From positions 80,770-144,769 of the forward strand of contig WELA01003606.1 of NCBI GenBank assembly GCA_009602735.1: DNA of 64,000 nucleotides, written 5' to 3'. The translations under genes and the position numbers were made by a program. Shown one piece after another: positions 34,290 through 44,300 of the stretch. Position 1 is the stretch's first letter, and every line of letters begins with the position of its first letter. The stretch comes from Mesotaenium endlicherianum (taxonomy: Eukaryota > Streptophyta > Zygnematophyceae > Zygnematales > Mesotaeniaceae). The notes beneath the pieces were generated by a model that saw only the letters and a list, made by a program, of their open reading frames with translations, had not been told where the DNA came from and did no database searches.

Positions 34290-35491
34290 AGTCCAGCCGT
34301 CATGAGAGCTTCTTTTTCAGCCGGGGAGAGTCTTGCTTTCACTCCTTGCTGGTTTCTTGCATCATAAGTGTCATTGGAGGGTCTTCCACTCTTCCGGGCA
34401 GCCGCGGGGTCCCTTTTAATAACTCCGATTTCCATGGGTGTGGGTCCAGATTCGGATGTGGAAGGGGCTGCGTACACCCGCGTCGTCGGTACCCGTGAAG
34501 ATGAAGGCACGGAGTGCTTGAAATCCAAGGTATCCACCTTTTGGGCCACTTCAATGATCTTTGAGAAGTCCGTCAAGTCGCGTAACTCCACTTCCTTTGC
34601 CACCTTGGGTTTGAGGCCAAAGATGTAGCGGTCAATCTTCTCCTCGAGAGACATGTTGGGGATCTCAAGAGTGAGGGCGTGAAATCTGGATGTATACTCT
34701 TGAACGGACGTCGTTTGCTTGAGATGGTGGAGCTTTCCTCGGGCAATCTTCTCCGCATTGATGGGCATGAATTGCTTCTTGAGGGCCTCACGAAAATCTG
34801 CCCATCTTGCATATGATGGTGGGGGCTCTTGGCCGAGCATGGGGTGCGCCATAGCTTGATATATAGCCGCTTGATAGTTACGCCACCATGATGTTGCTGC
34901 TCCTCTAAGTAAGGTAACGGCAAAGGGAACGTAGTCCTCCTCGGGTACTTCAAGGAATGCGAGGTACGTCTCCACTTGGTAGAGCCATAAATTCAGGTTG
35001 GCACCTTTCCCGGGGTTGAAAGTGTCGGGTTTGCCGGGCTTGATGAGTTTCCTTGCTCTCGTTGGCTCTTGTGGAGGCGCTTGAGCCGGGGCTGGATTTT
35101 GAGCATTGCTCGCAATAGGGGCAACCATGGCAGCCATAGCTTCTCTTGACGCTTGCACGGTTGCTTCATAGGTGGCCAAGCCCACTTGGTTGTGGACGGT
35201 CATTAGGAAGGCTGCCCACTCATTTGCGGGAACTCCTTGTGGTGGGGTCAACTTTGCTATAGCGGCTGCCACGGGATTTGACGGTGCTCCTCCTTGTGGT
35301 GCTTCTTGTTGTTGGAGATTTCCTTGAGTAGGCTCTCCCATCGACGCTGGAGGAGGGTGTGCTCCTCCTTGTGGTGCTTCTTGTTGTTGCAGATTTTCTT
35401 GAGTGGGCTCTCCCATCGGCGCTGGAGGAGGGTGTCTTGGAGAGGAAGGGCTTCCTTCGAAAGCTTGCTGTTGGTCTTGAGGATCGGCCAT
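34211..35491 (-). CDS. B1 gag with CCHC zinc knuckle
   Basis: 426 codons from ATG, 25 codons downstream of the primer-site end. A Gln/Pro-rich N-terminus holds a duplicated block of about 24 residues ([19 protein letters not shown] and [19 protein letters not shown]). A capsid region follows ([51 protein letters not shown]), then the knuckle [14 protein letters not shown]. By eye its protein is identical to that of B3. It forms the particle and binds RNA. Confidence 0.92.
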   Translation of the reverse strand: MADPQDQQQAFEGSPSSPRHPPPAPMGEPTQENLQQQEAPQGGAHPPPASMGEPTQGNLQQQEAPQGGAPSNPVAAAIAKLTPPQGVPANEWAAFLMTVHNQVGLATYEATVQASREAMAAMVAPIASNAQNPAPAQAPPQEPTRARKLIKPGKPDTFNPGKGANLNLWLYQVETYLAFLEVPEEDYVPFAVTLLRGAATSWWRNYQAAIYQAMAHPMLGQEPPPSYARWADFREALKKQFMPINAEKIARGKLHHLKQTTSVQEYTSRFHALTLEIPNMSLEEKIDRYIFGLKPKVAKEVELRDLTDFSKIIEVAQKVDTLDFKHSVPSSSRVPTTRVYAAPSTSESGPTPMEIGVIKRDPAAARKSGRPSNDTYDARNQQGVKARLSPAEKEALMTAGLCFYCKEKGHRALSCPKKLSKNGQRR

Positions 35492-35515
35492 CTTCTTGTG
35501 CTACCAAAGTGCCTA

Positions 35516-35527
35516 GCTCCGATACCA
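35516..35527 (-). promoter_or_regulatory. B1 primer binding site (initiator Met tRNA type)
   Basis: TGGTATCGGAGC on the element strand, one base after the LTR end. It matches the usual plant initiator Met primer site TGGTATCAGAGC at 11 of 12 positions. Confidence 0.85.
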
Positions 35528-35528
35528 C

Positions 35529-36031
35529 TGTAGTGAAACAGATAGATAAAGTACTTAGTAAAACAGAATACTTTATCTATTCAAGACAAGGATCTTTGAA
35601 CACAAGTGGTAGCTTCTTGAAAGAGAGATGGCTTCTTGAAAGTTAATATATTTCTGGATTTTGGCAAGTACAAGAGTGATTCTGGAATGTCTTTCTATGT
35701 TCTAGCTCTTGTTTATATACTTGCTACATAAGTAATTTCTAGGAAGGTGTATGTTGATGTGTTGGCACCCAACACATCCCAAAACTTGCCACCTCTTTCT
35801 AGAATAATGTACACATGTCCTTTTGACCTAAAAATGGCACATCTGACTTTTGCCACATGGAGTTCTTCTAGGTCTTTCCTCTAACTTCGAGAATGCCTTG
35901 GAAGGTTCAAAGGACATGAACCAAGTTACTAGAGTACCTATTCACACTTGACTCCACACAATACTACTCCAAATATATTTGAAAACATTAAAATATGTGC
36001 GAACTAATACATAATAACTCAAATCACTACA
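35529..36031 (-). repeat. B1 5' LTR
   Basis: 503 bp, the partner of 29352-29854. It should hold the promoter; a TATATAA-like stretch lies within it on the element strand, but I cannot fix the start site. Confidence 0.9.
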
Positions 36032-36464
36032 GCGTGGCTGCTTAGCTTCTCAGCTGGCAGTCACGCCTAATTGGCTCATGGCTAAGAACTCCTGAGCAGG
36101 GTGTACAAACAAATGCCACTTGCTCAAGATTCCCAACCGGGCGGCCGTAACCTATCTTGGCATTGCGGCCATGACCTGGCTTAACCTGCCAGTCACACAG
36201 TACCTGACTTGGTACCTGCTGGGCGGCTCATCACTGATCCCCAGCTTCTAGCCTCGCGGCTGTCTATGCTGTCAAAACCTCCCCCATCCCTGGGTGTGGA
36301 GCACATTGACATTGACCCGTTGCCAGCGGTCTTGACGTCGACATAACCGCTGACTGCGAGATAATCAGTCAAGTGGTCGGTGAGTCAACGTTGACTTTCC
36401 GTACCTGGGTAGCCGTAGCTTGCGCTGCGCGTGCGGCACCGTCAAACGGATAGTAGTCGCGACA

Positions 36465-37071
36465 TGCATTTCCGAAGTTTAATTAGTTTGAGGTCGGTTG
36501 ACGACTGTCCTTACTTTGCGGTGAGCGCGACCGTCGGATTGACCGGCAGCGTCGAGCGATCTGGCCCGTTAGATAGAACTCAAACCTTCACGTAAGTTCG
36601 GCTGACGCGGAGTGCCGACTAGGTCGATTTACTTGGAAGTTTTGGTTTAGCCTAGCGCGTCTAAAATAGAATATTCTAGTAATGTCGATGCATGTATGTG
36701 GACGTCAATTCGACCCGACACGTCAGATTAGACCGATCTGGCTTACTCACCAATATTCTGGAAGGGACGATTTGACGAACACTTGGGAAAATCCGTAGCT
36801 TCCTCCAAGGCAGGAGCACTTAGGCAGAAAATTATAAATAGGCATAACTTCTTTGTTTCTTATCAGTTTTCACTTCTGTAAATTTCTACGAGTTTGTAAT
36901 GACAAGGCCTTTCATCCTACCTTATTTGTGAGTAGTTTCTTGCTACTCAAAATGTTGAGTAATTTTCCTAAGCTTTCTTAATGATATGCCGCTGCATTCT
37001 TTAGTATGATTGCAACTAGTTCTTTCCATCGTGACTCACTACGCTTCCACTAGGGCACTCTGCCCCTTTCA
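36465..37071 (+). repeat. Element C 5' LTR, right part
   Basis: Matches 42531-43148 of the 3' LTR with moderate divergence and ends CCCCTTTCA just before the primer site. It begins exactly where the family A unit ends. Confidence 0.88.
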
Positions 37072-37073
37072 TC

Positions 37074-37085
37074 TGGTATCGGAGC
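37074..37085 (+). promoter_or_regulatory. Element C primer binding site (initiator Met tRNA type)
   Basis: TGGTATCGGAGC, two bases after the LTR end. The same sequence serves the B family. Confidence 0.85.
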
Positions 37086-37108
37086 TGGACTAGTTTGCGT
37101 ATTATATT

Positions 37109-38092
37109 ATGGAGTCGCAGCCGGCAGCTGGAGGAGGCGAACATGTCGAGCATGTTGAGCGCGCGGGGCAACAGGCAGCACCAACGATGACTAGAGGGCA
37201 ACAAGAGATGCAGGCGATGTTAACGTAAATGGCAAATGCAATTGGAGGAGAAGTCTACGCCCAATTTCAACAAAATATGCGCGCGGAGGTGGAGAGAATG
37301 GTGCGAGTTGTTGTTGGGAATGCCGCTTCCTGTTGTACCACCAATCCATGTCAATCAAGTGGTGCAACCAGTTATTCCACCCGCATCAAGAGTGCGTGTG
37401 CCTAAGCCTGAAGTTTATACTGGAGAGCGTGGATCGCCACCTATTCATCAATGCATTTTTGGAGTGAAGAAGTTTATGGAGTATTTTGTGCTCATGCCTG
37501 ACAGGCAAGTCGCCTTTGTCATAACTTTGTTGCAGAAGAGTGCTGGAGCTTGGTATGAACGAGAAGAGCAGCTGTTTGGAGTTCCTGCTACTGTTGATCA
37601 GCTCTTTGAAGGCTTGAAGAGGCAATTTCAACCTATTGCACCCGAGGCTACTGCTCGAGATCAATTGGTGCGCATTTGTCAACGAGGAAGCGTTCAAGAG
37701 TATGTATCGCGCTTCATCGAGCTGGTGCTTCAATGTCCATCTATGCACGAGTCGGAGATGATGGACAAGTTCAAGAGGGGACTCAAGCCAACTGTGGCCA
37801 AGGAAGTGGCGCTCAAGGACCCTACCAGTCTTGGAGAAATGATGGCATTGGCAACAAGGGTCGACGCTGTGGAGTATAGTCAGAGGAAATGGAGCAACCA
37901 CAACTTTGGAGGACATGGACACTTTGGTTCTCAAGCACCAAGCACAAGTGGTCAAGGTCCAGTACCTATGGAGTTGGGACTTGTCGAGAACCAGCGCACG
38001 CAACAGAATTACAAGCCGAGAGGACCCTGCTATAATTGCGGCAAGCTTGGACATCTGGCTCGTGACTGTCATGTAAAGGCAAAGCAACCTTA
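37109..38092 (+). pseudogene. Element C gag
   Basis: Capsid segment RVPKPEVYTGERGSPP, then SAGAWYEREEQLF, SVQEYVSRFIELVLQCPSM and FKRGLKPTVAKEVALKDPT, closed by the knuckle CYNCGKLGHLARDC (about 38029). The domain layout is the same as in B gag, but the sequence is distinct. Fossil. Confidence 0.85.
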
Positions 38093-38199
38093 ACAACAAG
38101 AAAAAGGGGGACGCCAGTAACTCATTCTGGGGTCTCTACTGGCGTGAAGACGAGAACTCACAAGGAGGTTATCCCTAGGAGCCTGACGAGAAGCGAAAG

Positions 38200-41100
38200 A
38201 CGAGATGGTAACAAGCCTATCATCGTGGAAGGAGTAGTCGACGGCAACAAGGCGAAGTGTATGGTCGACAGTGGCGCAAGTGCAAACTTTGTGCACAAGA
38301 AGCTGGTGAAGGAGTGGCGAATCCCTGTGCGACTTACCAAATAGGCGATTAACAATTAATAAAGATCTTTATATCAGCAAGTAATCTTTATGGTGTTTTT
38401 CGTTAACTGGTTAAACGGCAAAGGACAACACACTAGCAGTGAACAATACTCGTAAATCAAATGCGAGTGAACTAGCATCCATAATGCAATCAGTATACTC
38501 ATACATAAGCAAGGTTAGAAGACAGTGCGTATCAATGGCTTCACGCCTTGGATTCAGATCCCTCTCACTTGCTGTACAAGAGAGTTGGCCTCGTTTCCAA
38601 ATGCCGAGCTCGAGAGCAATGCCTAGCATATGTACATGGAATGAGTTTACTGTTCAACGGCCAGTGAGATGGCACCGCCTACTCGGGAGTTCACCACGTT
38701 GGTAGGACCTCGGTTAACCAAATCCACCCCCATCTCTCATCATCCCAAATCGCCATCCATCATAGGGATGTCATGTGGCCATTCATCTAGCATACCACAC
38801 TTAGATGCATATCGAGGCAGTTCGCTGCTACCGAGTACAGAAGTCAGCTGGCTGTCCAAGAATGTGTCAGCAAGCTGACTTAAGTTGACTTCAGCCTGCT
38901 GCTTCCGGCTGAGTCATTAAACTGATATTAAATATAAAGTCCAACAGACTGATTATTAACTAGAGTTCAGCAGGCTGAACATAATTACCCATTATGTTTA
39001 AATGAATATTATATTTACCAATATACTGATTCATTACACATTATGAGCCTAAGGAGGCAATTTTGGCAAATGGGCAGAGACTCAAGTGTGGTGCACCTAC
39101 GAAAGCTATTCACGTGGAAGTAGCGGGGCACCGGAGTAAGGAAGTTATGGAGCAGGCAGAGTTCGGTCACCATGCGGTGATATTGGGCCGACCATGGCTA
39201 AGGAAAGCCAACCCTCAAGTGCACTGGAGCACAGGACAAGTGAAGGTTTAAGGGCGTGATGGTCGAATGGAGACAGCGAAACAGGTGGAGGTAAATACAA
39301 CCACAAGCAACTGTCTTCTATTGAGCCTACAACTTAAGAAGCAATGCAGGGCAAATCAGATGAAGGAGATGTACCTTGTTTCGTTGGCCCTGGCCTGGTC
39401 ATCAGATGGAGCAAGCGTGAATCCTAACAGCCTGGGCGAATGTACTTCGCCAAAGGAGCAAGTAGTGGTGTCTGATCCCTTTGCTCAAAAGGAGCAGAGC
39501 CCAACTGCTCAAGAGAAGAAGCTTGCTGAGATGCCTGCCCAAATTAAGGCGCTGTTGGAGAAGTTCAAGTGCGTGTATTCTGAGGAGCTACCTGCAGGAT
39601 TACCTCCACAGAGAGCTATGGAGCACAAGATTGAGTTGGAACCAGGGAGCAAGCAACCAGTGGGACCCGCCTATCATCAATCGTTTAGAGAGTTGGACAA
39701 GTTGAAGAAGCAGCTGACAGAGTTATTGGAGAAGGGATTCATCCGACCCAGCGAGTCTCCATTTGCAGCGCCAATCTTATTTGTGAAGAAGAAGGATGGG
39801 ACTACGGGGATGTGTGTTAACTACCGGGCACTCAACAAGGTCACCATCAAGAATAGGTACCCACTTCCACGAGTGGACGAGTTAATTGACAGGCTTGTTG
39901 AAGCGAAGTATTTCTCGAAGATTGATAAGAGGAGTGGCTATCACCAGGTACGGATTGCGGAAGGAGACGTTTAGAAGACTGCTTTCAGGACTCGTTATGG
40001 GTTATTCGAGTTCACAGTCATGCCTTCTGGGTTGACTAATGCACCTGCTACATTCAAGGGACTCATGAACGGTATCTTTAGACCGTACTTGGACCACTTT
40101 GTGGTGGTATTTTTGGACGACATCCTGATCTATTCGAGGACCTTGGAAGAGCATGTGGAGCATCTGAAGAAGGTGTTGGAGGTCTTGAAAGATCAGAAGT
40201 TATATGGGAAGATGAGCAAGTGCAACTTCTGTCTCAAGGAGGTTGAGTTTCTTGGGCACATAGTGGGAGCTGAAGGAGTCAAGGTAAAGCATAAGAAGGT
40301 GCAAGCAGTCAGAGATTGGCCCATGCCTGCTGATATTCATCAACTCGGGAGTTTCCTCGGCATGGCAATTTAGTATTAACGTTTCATTGAAGAATTTGCC
40401 AAGGTGTGTGCACCGCTCATGGACATGTTAAAGAAGCAGGAGAAGTGGCTATGGGATGACAAGGAGCAGCAAGGTTTTTAGAAGATTAAGGAGCTGTTGA
40501 CACAGGCACCTGTGTTGGCAATTGCAAGTCCAGAGCTTCCTTTCACCATCATCACGGACGCATTAAACTTCGCAGTGGGAGCCATTCTTCTCCAGGACCA
40601 AGGCAAAGGATTGCAGCCTGTGGCATATGAGAGCAGGAAGTTGAGACCTGCTGAGCAAAACTATGCAGCGCACGAGATGTTGGCTATTATCCAGGCTTTG
40701 AGAATTTGGCGATGTTATGTGGACGGCCGGAAGGTGTTCATCAAGACCGACCACAAGAGCTTGGAGAAGTTTATGACGTAGCCAACGTTGACACTAAGAC
40801 AAGCAAGGTGGATGGAGTTTCTGCAACAGTTCGACCACAAGATTAGGTACTTACCTGGGAAGATCAACTCTGCGGACGCTTTATTCAGGAGGTGTGACCT
40901 TGCAACTGTCTCAGTCATCAAGGAGGGTATGGACTTCAAGGAGAAGCTTTAAAGAGGTTATGAGGAGGACCCAGAGTTTGCTTATGGTGGAGCAGCTGAG
41001 TCAAACTCGAGTATGCAGAAGAAGGACGGCATATGGCATTATGGTGATTCCAAGAGAGTGGTGGTACCTGACATCAAGGAGTTACACGACTTACGACTTG

Positions 41101-42137
41101 CGGAGGATCATGATTGCTTATATGTTGGACAATTTGGAAGCGAAAAGACGGAAAGCGTACCGAAGCGGGAGAACTATTGGAGGAATATGGACAAGGACAT
41201 CGAGGAGTGGATCAGGAGTTGTGATGCGTGCCACCGTAACAAGACACCAAATCAAAAGAAGGGAGGTACATTGCAGATCCTGCCTATTCCAGAGTATCCT
41301 TGGGAGCAGACTGCTATGGACTTCATCACATATGCACCAGTGAGTAGTCAAGTGCACGATGCAGTATGGGTTGTGTCTAATAGACTCAGCAAGATGGCAC
41401 ACTTCATTCCCATGAAGGAGACTTTTACGGCAGCAGATGTGGCACGGCTGTTCTTTGATCATATTTTCAAGCTACATGGGTTGCCGAAGGTGATTGTTTC
41501 AGATCGGGATCCGCGATTTACTAGCAACTTTTGGCGGTCATTGTTTACTTTGATGGGGACCAAGTTGAGTATGAGCACTTCCTATCATCCTCAGACAGAC
41601 GGGCAGAGTGAGGGGCTCAACAGAACTCAGCAAGAGGTGCTCAGGAGTTTCATTATGGAGGACCTTTCAGAGCTGGACACGAAGCTACCAGGGTTGGAGT
41701 TTGCCTACAACAACAGCATGCAGGGATCGACCAAGCAGTCACCATTCACTATGGTTTATGAGAGAGAAGTAAATCATCCAGGGAACATCTTGTTGGAAAA
41801 GGCCAAGGAGACTCAGGTTCCTACTACACAAGCTTTTATGGAGCAGATGACCAAGACTTGGAATATGGCGAAGACGTGTATTCGGAAGGCACAGAAAGAG
41901 CAGGTCAAGCATGCTAACAAGCACAGGAGAGAAGTGACATTCCATGTGGGTGACAAAGTACTCTTGTCAACAGAAAATCTACCCTTCACAGGCAAGAGGA
42001 AACTGCGGGCACGATTTACAGGTCCCTTTGTGGTGCTCAAGCAGGTGAATCCAGTGACCTACAAGTTGGAGCTTCCTTCAGGCTGGTGTATCCATGATGT
42101 GTTCCATGTCAGTTGTTTGCGGCCATACGTTGTCTAA
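38200..42137 (+). pseudogene. Element C pol: protease, RT, RNase H, integrase
   Basis: Protease MVDSGASANFVHKK is near 38261, before the family D insert. RT motifs are [50 protein letters not shown] and [10 protein letters not shown]. RNase H has IITDALNFAVGAILL and KTDHKSLEK. Integrase has [20 protein letters not shown] and QTDGQSEGLNR. Close in layout to B pol. Fossil. Confidence 0.88.
38345..39038 (-). repeat. Repeat (family D) inserted in the C pol region
   Basis: About 700 bp of AT-rich sequence separates C protease-like segments. On the minus strand it starts TGTAATGAATCAGTATATTGG, and that part resembles 48220-48347. Its other part resembles 63605-64000. It is probably a solo LTR; the left edge is uncertain by some tens of bases. 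Confidence 0.6.
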
Positions 42138-42164
42138 AATGAAGGACATCCAGGACGACTACCT

Positions 42165-42394
42165 ACACCAGTTGAGATCGATGATGTATTGGAGTATGAA
42201 GTGGAGGCGATTGTTGGCGATCGACGAGTCCAGCGAGGTCAACGACTTGTTCAAGAGTATCTGGTCAAGTGGAAAGGCTACCATGTGGACGACAACACTT
42301 GGGAACCGGAGGCCAACTTGACTCATTGTAAGAGTAAGTTGAGACGTTACTTGCAGAATGCGTCGAGGACGTCGCATCTTGAGGAGGGGGATGA
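42165..42394 (+). pseudogene. Element C chromodomain and polypurine tract
   Basis: A chromodomain (LEYEVEAIVGDRRVQRGQR, EYLVKWKGYHVDDNTWEPEA) ends pol, followed by the purine run GAGGAGGGGGATGA at 42381-42394, just before the 3' LTR. The aromatic residues typical of methyl-lysine binding can be seen. Fossil. Confidence 0.85.
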
Positions 42395-43148
42395 TGTAAG
42401 GTCATAAGTTTATAAAGTGCATTTTTGAGTTTCATAAAAGTATGTTTCAATTGTATAGTAGTGTAGAGTGCATTTTTGTGGTCATTTTGATATAAAGTTC
42501 ATCGAATTTGGTCAAGTATTGAGAGAGGTATGGATTTCTGAAGTTTAATTAGTTTTAAGGTCGGTTGACGACTGTCCTTAATTCGCGGTGAGCGCGACGT
42601 TGGATTGACCGACAGCGTCGAGCGATCTGGCCTGTTAGAATGAACTCAAACCTTCACGTAAGTTCGGCTGACGCGGAGTGCCGACTAGGTCGATTTACCT
42701 AGAAGTTTCGGATTAGCCTAGCGCGTCTAAGTTAGTATGTTCTAGATATTTCGATGCATGCATGTGGACGTCAAATCGGCCCGACACGACAGATGAGACT
42801 GATCTGGCTTTCTCACGAATATTCTGGAAGGAGCGAGTTGACAAACACTTGGGAAAATCCATTGCTAAGCGGCCCTCCCGCCTAAGGGCGAGCGGCCGTC
42901 GTAGAAAACTATTAATAGACATAACTACTTCATTTCTTATCAGTTTTCACTTTCGTAAATTTCTACGGGTTTGTAATGACAAGGCCTTCCATCCTACATC
43001 ATTTGTGAGCAATTTCTTGCTACTCAAAATGTTGAGTAATTTTCCTAAGCTTCCTTAGTGATATGCCGCTGCACTCTTTAGTATGATTGCAACTAGTTCT
43101 TTTCCTCGTTAGTCACTACGCTTCCACTAGGACACTCTGCCCCTTTCA
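42395..43148 (+). repeat. Element C 3' LTR
   Basis: 754 bp, TGTAAGGTCATA to CCCTTTCA. Its first 140 bp match 3227-3366 reversed and the rest matches 36465-37071. I see no target duplication at the outer ends. Confidence 0.85.
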
Positions 43149-44300
43149 GATAGGGACGGACAACGGTGAGGAAAACTCTGTTGGCGTCAGTTGCTGGTAG
43201 GACCAGCCGTTCCGAGTGCTTCAGGGAGTCAGCAGCATGCACTTCAACCACGAGCACAAGACGCGGCAACCTTACTTCTGGTGGAACAATGGGTCTAAGA
43301 TAACTTACGCTAATCTGAACGGTACAAGGAAATAACTACTACCTCAGACATCACTGCGAGTAGGTGAGACAACGAGCCGTCAGCCCGCGCATAACGTCTA
43401 ACCCTATGAGACTTGTAAAGGTCAGCATTTGTATGTGAGAAGCTAGGATCGTGGGCGAACGAGCTAGGACTACTGGGTGTAGATGAGCGTGTAACATGAA
43501 GTGTCTATTGACTAGGCTAGCGATGTTATGGCGGGCTTCAACTCCACGAGACTCTAGGCTAGCAGATCCGTAGCATGTATAGACTATGAAGTACCTTACT
43601 ACAATGTGTGAGGTAACAAACAAGTACGACAGCAAGGGATATGCATAAACATGAGTAAGTGAGAAAATATGGCATTGAAGCATCATGCGACATACAAATG
43701 CTAACACTCTTTGAGTGTTAGCTCGCGGCCTAAAAAGCATACCCACGAACCTCTAGCCCAGTGCCGAAAGTGAAACTCAATCGTAATCGCTACCGACTCG
43801 GGTGTCGCGTGATCGCGTCCCACCAACAAAATCATAAATACTATAGCTAATATATAAAAAGAACTAAATAAGAAAAGGAGAACGTAGTACGACGAGACGA
43901 CACCCCAACCCCATGCGCACACCCATACTCTCCATAACCCCTAACAACCCCGTGGGCGTACCCAGCGGGGCTGCCTATTGTACATGATGACTAGGTCACG
44001 GGCAACTGCAGCTCCCACTTGGTACCAGCGCCGATCCAATGAGCGAGGGGACTCGTGGGTCGACCTCCACACGTGTGAAGGTAGAGGGAAATGCGTGGGA
44101 TCCGGGTGGAACCTCACACCTGCTCAATAGCAGAACCTCGTGAGCGGATCATAGGTCCAAGTGCTTACTGCAGCCGCTTGTGAACTAAGGCATCCTCACA
44201 TACTACCCTAACCCGGCTATCCACTAGCCTGTCAACACCCACCACCCCAGATCAACTGGACCAAACACGCGAGAGACTCGACGGCACCAAGCATGACACC
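43149..44300. other. Region without a supported gene
   Basis: About 1.15 kb of mixed sequence. No frame or repeat recognised. It lies downstream, on the minus strand, of the gag-like region, where a pol gene would be expected but is not seen. Confidence 0.5.

Larger units (their letters stand above)
29352..36031 (-). mobile_element. Element B1, young Ty3/gypsy chromovirus-type copy
   Basis: Two 503-bp LTRs (29352-29854 and 35529-36031) start TGTAG and end CTACA on the element strand. By eye they differ at about seven sites. A perfect GCGTG target duplication flanks the copy (29347-29351 and 36032-36036). The primer site and polypurine tract are in place. The interior holds gag, protease, RT, RNase H, integrase and a chromodomain. 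It looks nearly whole, with about one or two breaks in pol. The low LTR divergence points to a recent insertion. It sits inside the solo family A unit. Confidence 0.95.
28223..36464 (-). mobile_element. Solo family A unit (Y-X), reversed, split by element B1
   Basis: X (28223-28526) and Y (28527-29351, resuming at 36032-36464) on the minus strand form a solo unit like 15813-17343. It is interrupted by B1, which carries its own GCGTG target duplication. The right flank, TGCATTTCCGAAG, is family C LTR sequence, so this unit inserted in the 5' LTR of element C. The left flank is not C LTR; the missing LTR half is at 3227-3366. Confidence 0.85.
36465..43148 (+). mobile_element. Element C, old Ty3/gypsy chromovirus-type copy
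   Basis: Order: right part of the 5' LTR (36465-37071), primer site, gag, protease, RT, RNase H, integrase, chromodomain and 3' LTR (42395-43148). The first part of the 5' LTR lies at 3227-3366 in reverse. The copy is clearly broken, with about half a dozen interruptions plus an inserted repeat at about 38345-39038. The state of the frames and the nested insertions make it older than the B copies. Confidence 0.88.

Noticed and set aside
43149-43153. Target duplication for element C
   Set aside because: The bases after the 3' LTR (GATAG) do not match the flank at the displaced LTR start (complement of the bases after 3366), so none is claimed.
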